This document shows, piece by piece, positions 57,205-64,000 of a DNA stretch of 64,000 nt. The position numbers and the translations under genes were made by a program. Numbering within the stretch: position 1 is the first letter of the stretch; every line of letters begins with the position of its first letter. The notes under the pieces are model-generated. The model was given only the letters and a program-made list of their open reading frames with translations, was not told the origin of the DNA and did no database searches. This DNA comes from Vitellaria paradoxa (Eukaryota; Streptophyta; Magnoliopsida; Ericales; Sapotaceae), in the NCBI GenBank assembly GCA_019916065.1, contig CM034236.1, positions 20,601,508 to 20,665,507 of the forward strand, in the 5' to 3' direction.

Positions 57205-59280
57205 AGATTTGTCTGAGATTTCCATAATCGACCGATAAGATTTGATATTTAAAGATTGATGCCAAAAAAAAATGTGATTGATGTTTGATTTAGCCATGTC
57301 ATAAAATATTCTGTTAGCTTGGCTGATTTTGATTTTTTCAATATCTTTCCAAATAAGAAGTTATCACCAAGTTACAACCACCCAGATAACCACTCACTCA
57401 AGTTATAGATAGAATGGGGAGTTATTGGAAGTTACAGAAGACACACGATTACTTTCACAAGATGGTGTTTACTTTTCATCAAGATAAGTAGTGAGGAAGA
57501 CAACCAAAGAAAGGTCCTCTACCTTAAATCAAACTTTTTCTTTTGCTTTATCCTTTTTTTTTTAATATTTATCTTTTTATTTCATCACCTCCTTTTGTTC
57601 TTAATTTATCTTAATGCAATAAAATTGCATTTGTTTGATCTTCACCTTTGTACTTATCCTTTCCGTTAGGAGTGGCATTAATGTGGGGATCTTCGCCATC
57701 TTTGTACTTGTCCTTTCCTTTAGAAATGGCATAATGACTCCCTACACTTGCTCTTTCTGATGATGATTGTGATCCATCTACATCCCATTACTTGTATCAA
57801 CCATATCAATATAATTATCCATATTCAAATTATGACATATATCTAGTTAACATGGCTAATCTAAAGAGGATTTGGGTGAAGATGCCAGCATATATATATA
57901 TCTAATGATATGGCCCATCCAAAGAAGATTTGGTCAAAGATGCAATTCTACTAAGAGAGCTGGTTGATGAATCTAAAAAAGATTCAGCCGAAGATACCAT
58001 CTTATCCAGAAAAAAAGAGAGGGCCGAACAATCCAAAGAAGATTCCGCAGATGATATTATCTTATCACAACTTGGTTGATCAATCTGATGATGACAAAGC
58101 CAATGTGCTTGGGGGCAAGTAATATTATTTGAATTTAAATTCAGGCGGAGGGCTATTTCTTAAATGCTGTATTGTCCAAATATTTTAATATTTTTGGAGA
58201 AATAAAATTTGTAAAATATTTTTAACAAAAAGCCAAAAAATGATCTGGCTTTTGAAATTTCGCTTCCACATTGAATTTTTTGCAATCACCAAATACAAAT
58301 TTTATTTAAATGCCAATTCAAAATTGTCTTATCAATAAAAATCTTTTGCTTTAAACAAATATATTTTTAGGCCGATGCATATGAATAGTATTTTATTTTT
58401 AAGGAGTTCAAGGGCAATGTTTGTCCTATAATATCACCCTAAAGATTTGTCTGGTATTCCCAGTCGATAAGATTTGATTCTTAATCGATTAGAAGAAATG
58501 TGGTAGATTTAGTGTCAAAAAATATCTGGTTAAATCTCTCTTGTTTGGTTTATTTGGATAATTTTTATTTTGTGGATATCTTTGGATGGCTAAATCTCTC
58601 TGGTCAGTTATTTAGATTTTATGAAAATCATGAAGATAATGGGAAGTTATCACCAGTTACAATCACCCTACAACTACTCAAACAACCACCTACTCAAGTT
58701 ATAGATAAAGTTAAGAGTTGTTGAAAGTTACAGAAGACATAGTTACTTTTCAGAAGACAGTGATTACTTTTCATTAAGATAGATACCAAAGAAAGGGTCC
58801 CTTGACCTCACATCAAACTTTTTCTTTTACATTATACTTTTTTTTAGTCTTTATCACCTCTTTTCTGTTCTTTATCGTAATGTAATAAAATTACATTTTC
58901 ATTAGGAGTTTAATCTTCACCATCTCCATACTTATCCTGTCCTTTGGGAGTGGCATAATGCCACCTTGTACTGGTTACTACTCAGATTATAATTTTAATG
59001 CTCGTATCAACCATATCAATATAATTATCCATTTGCAAATTCTGATACTAAATATTTTTATAGATCACCATATATCAATATAATTATTTATATTCACTTT
59101 TTGATACAAAATCTAACACTAAATATTTGATCATTATATACTCATATCAACTGTATTAATATAGTTATCCATATTCAGATATGAAACATTTTTGTGGATC
59201 ACCATATTTATCAGGATCATATCATATTATCAAAATTCTTATAGATATCCATAGTCTCATCCTATTATCAGCTATGTCAA
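57205..59280 (+). mobile_element. Pair of diverged direct repeats, probable short LTR-type element
   Basis: The block 57205-57845 recurs at 58443-59055 with an offset of about 1.21-1.24 kb. Shared phrases in order: agatttgtctg, aagttatcacca.gttacaa, actcaagttatagata, ttacagaagacac/t, ttacttttcat.aagat, catcaaactttttctttt, atcaaccatatcaatataat. Between them (57850-58110) is a stretch with repeated atccaaagaagattc-type words and a purine-rich cttgggggcaag at 58112 that would suit a polypurine tract. No ORF. LTR identity of the repeats is inferred; CACTA element 3 probably truncates the left one. Confidence 0.5.
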
Positions 59281-59281
59281 G

Positions 59282-59691
59282 TCCTTGCAGTGGCAACGCA
59301 ATGGCGATCCATATCCTTTGAGTCATTGTGGCAAATTCAATCCAAAATTGTGAAAGAACATGTGTTGTTTACCGACCAAATTTTTGGCGCAAAAACTACT
59401 GCAAAGACTTTAAATTCGTCGATTCCTTCATAAAAGTAATGAGGCAGTGGTAAATGAGAATAACATAATTATAGAGATGGTGAATATATGAGAAATCAAA
59501 TATCACAAATATTTGTTAATCATTTTAACTATTTTGAAAATAAATATCAAGTTGTTTCCAGCCAATCAAAATAAATGTATTTTGGCCAATCAAAATTTAA
59601 AAGGCAAATGTTTTGGCCAATGATATTTTTTTCTAGCCGATTGTGGGGATCTCAACAATCTAATATTTTGTATACAAACATTACCCCCTAA
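59282..59691. other. Unassigned sequence
   Basis: No ORF, terminus or repeat recognised over about 400 bp. Confidence 0.4.
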
Positions 59692-60061
59692 TGTCACGCC
59701 CTGGATTTTCATAACCCAAATGCCCAAGGGTGACTTGGGATTATTTGTTGGGTATAAAAATGAAATGATAATAACACGTCGTCGCACCCCAAAATTTTCC
59801 TCCAAACTGGGATTGACCCGCAATAAAAATTTAAGGTATTCAAAATTCCTTGTTTATCCCAAACAATATTTATAAGTCATTGGACTGAATCATTTGATGG
59901 ATTCAACTACAGGGCATAAAATAAAGATAGAGAATAGTATTACAAAGCCAATTAAGCGTCCCAACCATGCGATTAACACTACATACCAAATAAAAGCAAA
60001 CTAGGTCTAAACTTAATAATTAAAATCATCCAACAATTATTATTACAGACCACAATTGACC
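59692..60061 (-). repeat. Truncated LTR (minus), same family as the 14581-18237 solo LTR
   Basis: TGTCACGCCCTGGATTTTCA at its left end is the complement of the LTR end at 18218-18237. The match continues colinearly (tcattggactgaatcatttg against the complement of 18036-18055; ccaaataaaagcaaa against 17928-17942) to about 60061. There it stops next to the LTR starting at 60074. Confidence 0.85.
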
Positions 60062-60073
60062 GACCCTAAAAAG

Positions 60074-61566
60074 TGTTTCGAGTTTTACCTCTCAAGTGCA
60101 AGAGGGCAGTCGTAGTTTTAAAACTCGGTGAGTCCGAGGTCGAATCCACAGGGAGGGCTTTGTTAAAAGCTCTAGACTTGTTCTCTTAATTAGTAGGTGA
60201 ACCTAAATTAATTTAAACTAATTTTTTAGCAACTCAAACTTTTGTTTTAGATTCTAAATGAAAGAAATTCAATTTAATTTTAAAGTGCAAACAAAGCATC
60301 TACTCTAAATTTTAAAGTGAATAAATCAACTCATAAATTAAATTAAATAACAAGCAAGATACTAAAAAGGTTCTTGATCTAACTTTCAAGTCCGGGTAGT
60401 TCACTACTTTACCTTGGGATGTTTTTATTCAAAACTAGATTAGGGTTTAATTCGAAAAGTGTTAAGAATATTGTAATCAAAGGTCAGTACCAGTGATCTC
60501 AAGCGGATATAGTTAAAGAGCTTTGTTTCCAAAAGTTTTTCAAACAAACGAAACTAGAAATGAATTCGAAACCTATTTTTAACCTTATTCGAAAGTATGT
60601 AAACGGTTATATTCGAAAACCCATACCGGTGACTTCAAACAAGTGTGGTTAAAGATTTTCGGTTTCGAATGTTTTCGAAACAAGTTGAAAATAGATTTTA
60701 ACACGGTAGATTCTTACGCATGAGCTCTCACAACCCATGCGAAGGGTCTACTAACACCCCAAGGTTTTTCGTGAACTATCCATTCTTGATTCGTTGAATC
60801 AAGAAGTAGGGTTTTATGCTAAAACTACTTTAAACATCACAAAAACGATAAAAGAACATTCCATCATGCGAAAAAGGAATCGAAACAACCAAAACATTAT
60901 ATTATGAAGGAAATCAAAATAAATCGAAGTAAATCAAAGTGCAACTTACAATGTAACTCGGATGTAAAAGAAAAGATGAACAAGTAATGTGAAGACAATG
61001 ATGAAAACTCCAAAAAACTCCGTAAATCCACAAGTCCAAGCGTACAAATCACTCTAAAATTAATCAAAACCTAATCTAACTCTCAATCTAAAGTGTAGTA
61101 ATCAAAAAGAGGCGTCCCCCTTCATGGCCGTGCAATGGGTCATTATAAAGATGCAAGGAAACCCTACAAGAGGAGCTTTCACGCGCCTATTGTAAATCAC
61201 GGGTGGTCCTGACCGTCTGGAGAGGGGGTCAGGATCGTCTGAAGTTTTGTACTTTCTGTGGTCCCGACCGTCTGGGTGACAGTGGGGACCGTCTAGTATC
61301 TCCTTCATTGCTTTCTTTCCTTCTTTTGGTTGGGTCTTTGGGCTAGTCTTTTCCATCGAAGATGAGGTTCGAACCATGACTTTTTCTTTGTCTTCTTGGC
61401 CCTCTCCATAGCTATAAACTTCAACATCCTTGCACTTTTTCCTACAAATAAAACAATAAAAGTATAAGTAACACAATAACACTAAAACTTCAACTTTACT
61501 TATTTTAATGCATGAATAAGTGTTGAGTTAGGGAGTTTGTAATTACACTTTTCAAGTGTAATCACA
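60074..61566 (-). repeat. 3' LTR of family A element (minus strand)
   Basis: On the minus strand it runs TGTGATTACACTTG to aactcgaaaca, 1493 bp. Its end tail (complement of 60090-60175) matches 5110-5185 and 8635-8708. It carries two gaccgtctgg-type direct repeats (61200-61300). Two diverged internal repeats (accagtgatctcaagcggat; accggtgacttcaaacaagt) lie near 60490 and 60627, an internal duplication also visible in the other family copies. It interrupts the truncated LTR to its left. Confidence 0.8.
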
Positions 61567-64000
61567 CCCCCCAACTTGAACATTGCTAGTCCCTTAGCAA
61601 TGCTCTTTATTAAAATGAAATGCATGATGTTGTTTATTAAAATGCGATGCAACTTAGCTACATGTAGCAAGCCCTTTAAACCCCTAGGTTCCCCCTAGTG
61701 GACGGGTAAGGTCTCATGAGAGTTTGCCGTGAATCTACCCACAAAATTCTATGGCATGGTCTCAAAGTGTCAAAAAGTGATCAAGATAAAAAAAAAATGA
61801 ATTAAGTTCAAGCTCAACAAGTTACAAAATCCAAATATCATGTGTAATTTCAAGTGCTAAGCATAAATGCATGGACTATCAAAGTAGAAGAAGCATGTGT
61901 GCAAAATTGTTTCATTTATTCAACAAGGTCCCAAGAGCATAACTAGAACTAAGTTTTGACTTCAAAAGCTCACAGGATTCCACTCATAGAAAGAAATTCA
62001 CTCATTCAAGGGTTCACACATTCCTAATAGCATATAATGCTATCCTAGTTGCACATAACCCCACAAACATGTGAGTGAACTAAATTAAAGTTTAAAGTGG
62101 ACAGCTCATGATAATGTTCCAATGCATATGCAAGAGATCACACCACACAACCTAAACAAGACCACTACATGCACAATACAAGAGTTGCTTGCTTAGAATC
62201 CACTAGGTCTTTGTTTTGGTTGTAACTTGGCTAAGGGTAATGGTGAACAATGGAAGATATGGAAATCAAGGCACATGTCTTGGGATAAAGATATTCAACT
62301 GCACACAAGTCCCAAACTACCCATTTCCTTTCCAACCCCAAGAAGAGCTACAACAAGAAGCTTATTCACTAACTTACAAACTACTTATGGGACATTCTCA
62401 ATAATTATAATACAATGCACAAGTCCCAAAATTACATTAGCAAAAATGAATGACAGACTTTTTTTTTCTTTTCTTTTTTTTCTCTTTTTTTTTTCTTATT
62501 TTTTCTTTTTCTTTTTTTTTTCCTTTTTTTTTTCTTTTTTTTTTTTGAAATAATGAAATAAACATAAGCTAAATTCTCCACCTAATATTCCCTCTCAATA
62601 TGCTCTCAAAAGTTTCCATTCCCAATCCCCACTCACATCACTGACATTGAGGCACTTTTTACAACCCAAAACATGTAAGGGTAAGGCTTAAAAGTGTGTG
62701 AACAAGGTTATGGGATAATATATGAGATGGGAACCAAAGAAAAAAAAAATATATTTATCACACACTTTATTAAAAAGGCTTCAAGTTGGTTCCTAGGGCA
62801 ATTTCATGTCATGAAAGGATAAAAAGGCCCAACAATTGCAAAAATGGCCTAGCATCATGTTCAAAGCTTGCAACAACTCATAATGTGCCAAGTGAAACTC
62901 ATGCAAGTGTGTGTGATGCAATTAGTGCATTGACAACCGAAGTGAAGAGCAAAAGAGCTCTGATTATGTGCAACCCCTCAAGAAAAGAATAAAAGGCTCA
63001 AAAGCTCACCATTACGGGATATAAGTCTCCACCTAGTCCAAGGATGCTCAAGTAACCAATGTCAAATAAAGTCTACTCCTAAGCACATAAACTTTTCACC
63101 ATGATAGTCCATAAATGCACAAAGTTATCACACTCAACTTGAATTACGTTTCCTATTAAAACTTGAACAAAACTCACTCATCATTATCTCACTCAAATTC
63201 ACCATTGACCAAACCAAAAGGGTTGACTTGTAAGTATAAATGTGCTAAGTTCATGTGTTCAAGCTAAAAAATGCTCAAAATGCTCAAAATTTGACAATTT
63301 TAGCACAAAGTGTCATCATGCGAACTCTACCCCCCAACCTAGACTAAACATTGTCCTCAATGTGAAAACTATAATGCATAAGTGGGTCTGTAGTGTGCAA
63401 AGTGAGCATGATGATGAGCATGAAATAATAGCCACAAAAGGCACAAATAAGAACAAAGCACAAATTAAACCAAGCATGCACCCATTATTCAAGCCCCTTA
63501 AGGCATCACCTAAAACACCCCCCAACCTAGATTCTACAACACTCCCAACAACAGCAATTATATATAATGGAGTACCAAAATTGAAAGTGCAAGACTAAAT
63601 AAAAAAGAGAGGAAGGGTATTACCTCAAGAGCTCCCTTATTTGAAGAAAATAAAAGAAACTATTCAAAAGAAAAGGTTAGACATAAAATAGGACAAGAAA
63701 AATGGTTAGTATGAAAGAAGAAATAAAAATAAAATAAAAGAAAATAAAGGAAGAATAAAATTAAAAAGAACTATGAAAATAAGAAAATGAAAAAGCTAAT
63801 CTACTATGTACAAATGAAATGAAGACAAAAAGTGTTATCCAACACCCTCTCTATCCCATGCATCCACAAATGGTTTACGAAATAAAATGTTCTCTGCAGG
63901 CGCACGAAGCACTAAATATGGATGCTTTCCAGGTGTAAAACACACTGGGGAATGAAAGGCCAAGTGAGGTTCTTGAAACCTCGGATGTGGCCAAAGTGTA
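61567..64000 (-). mobile_element. Internal region (3' part) of family A element, minus strand
   Basis: The polypurine tract ccccccaactt (61567-61577, complement aagttgggggg) adjoins the LTR. 61600-61760 matches 7090-7290 of the + strand copy. To about 63790 no coding sequence can be supported; 62461-62546 is a T/C-rich run. Repeated ccccccaacct and cacccccaacc phrases (63330, 63520) are odd polypurine-like tracts on the minus strand. A short coding remnant lies at the window edge. Confidence 0.65.
63835..63999 (-). pseudogene. C-terminal piece of an ORF of the family A element (partial)
   Basis: The minus strand is open for 54 codons from the window edge to TAA at 63835-63837, with FTPGKHPYLVLRAPAENILF and RKPFVDAWDREGVG. 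Composition is protein-like, unlike the low-complexity frames nearby. I do not recognise the family. From its place before the long 3' non-coding part it should be the end of this element's gag-like or other ORF. Confidence 0.4.

Noticed and set aside
61102..61482. 126-codon open frame on the minus strand
   Set aside because: It lies wholly within the family A LTR, its middle is encoded by the gaccgtctgg repeats, and it resembles no protein I know.
62227..62553. 108-codon frame ending in a Phe/Ser run
   Set aside because: The end is a T/C microsatellite and the start is element 3' non-coding DNA.

Overview
The window is nuclear DNA of a flowering plant, most likely a eudicot. It is AT-rich and almost entirely transposable elements at different stages of decay. 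The plant assignment rests on a two-exon germin-like protein gene, Ty3/gypsy elements with plant Tekay/Del-type pol and an initiator-Met primer site, CACTA elements with TNP2, transposase-associated, DUF4218-like and DUF4216-like segments, a BED/hAT transposase and a Helitron-type 3' end. A run of exactly 100 N (4334-4433) marks a scaffold gap of unknown true size.

Layout. 1-4333: degenerate Ty3/gypsy element (+), 5' end outside the window, 3' LTR cut by the gap. 4434-8710: short LTR element (+) with a 2.1-kb internal region and one gag-like ORF of the 'putative plant transposon protein' type. 8725-14537: CACTA copy 1 (minus), truncated inside TNP2. 14581-18237: solo LTR with perfect 5-bp TSD TGACT, carrying two tRNA-like modules. 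19471-20266: the only gene that looks intact, a germin-like protein (minus). 22340-25308: two tandem Helitron-like copies. 25720-26475: tandem array with a 203-bp period. 26490-44539: CACTA copy 2 (minus), gutted and filled with a hAT element (26570-31184), a 177-bp satellite array (31187-32212), a MITE-like element (34081-35039) and a complete Ty3/gypsy element (35895-44489). 44940-57096: a near-full-length CACTA element of a second family (+) with a 171-bp tandem array, a 1.47-kb internal tandem duplication, tnp2 and a tnpA-like region. 57205-59280: diverged direct repeats of LTR type. 59692-60061: truncated copy (minus) of the 14.6-18.2 kb LTR. 60074-64000: LTR and 3' internal part (minus) of the same family as 4434-8710.

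How it fits together. No metabolic or defence pathway is encoded. Every transposon reading frame I followed is broken by stops and frameshifts, and many stops look like C:G to T:A changes of CAG, CGA or TGG, as expected of old methylated transposons. The nesting gives a relative chronology: CACTA copy 2 first, then its MITE and the gypsy element, the latter dated by a TSD and LTRs about 94% alike by eye over the first 350 bp. The germin-like gene sits in about 4 kb with few recognisable transposons, with its own TATA box and polyadenylation signal. I found no rRNA gene, functional tRNA gene, CRISPR array or prokaryotic feature. All family assignments are from reading motifs; no search was run.
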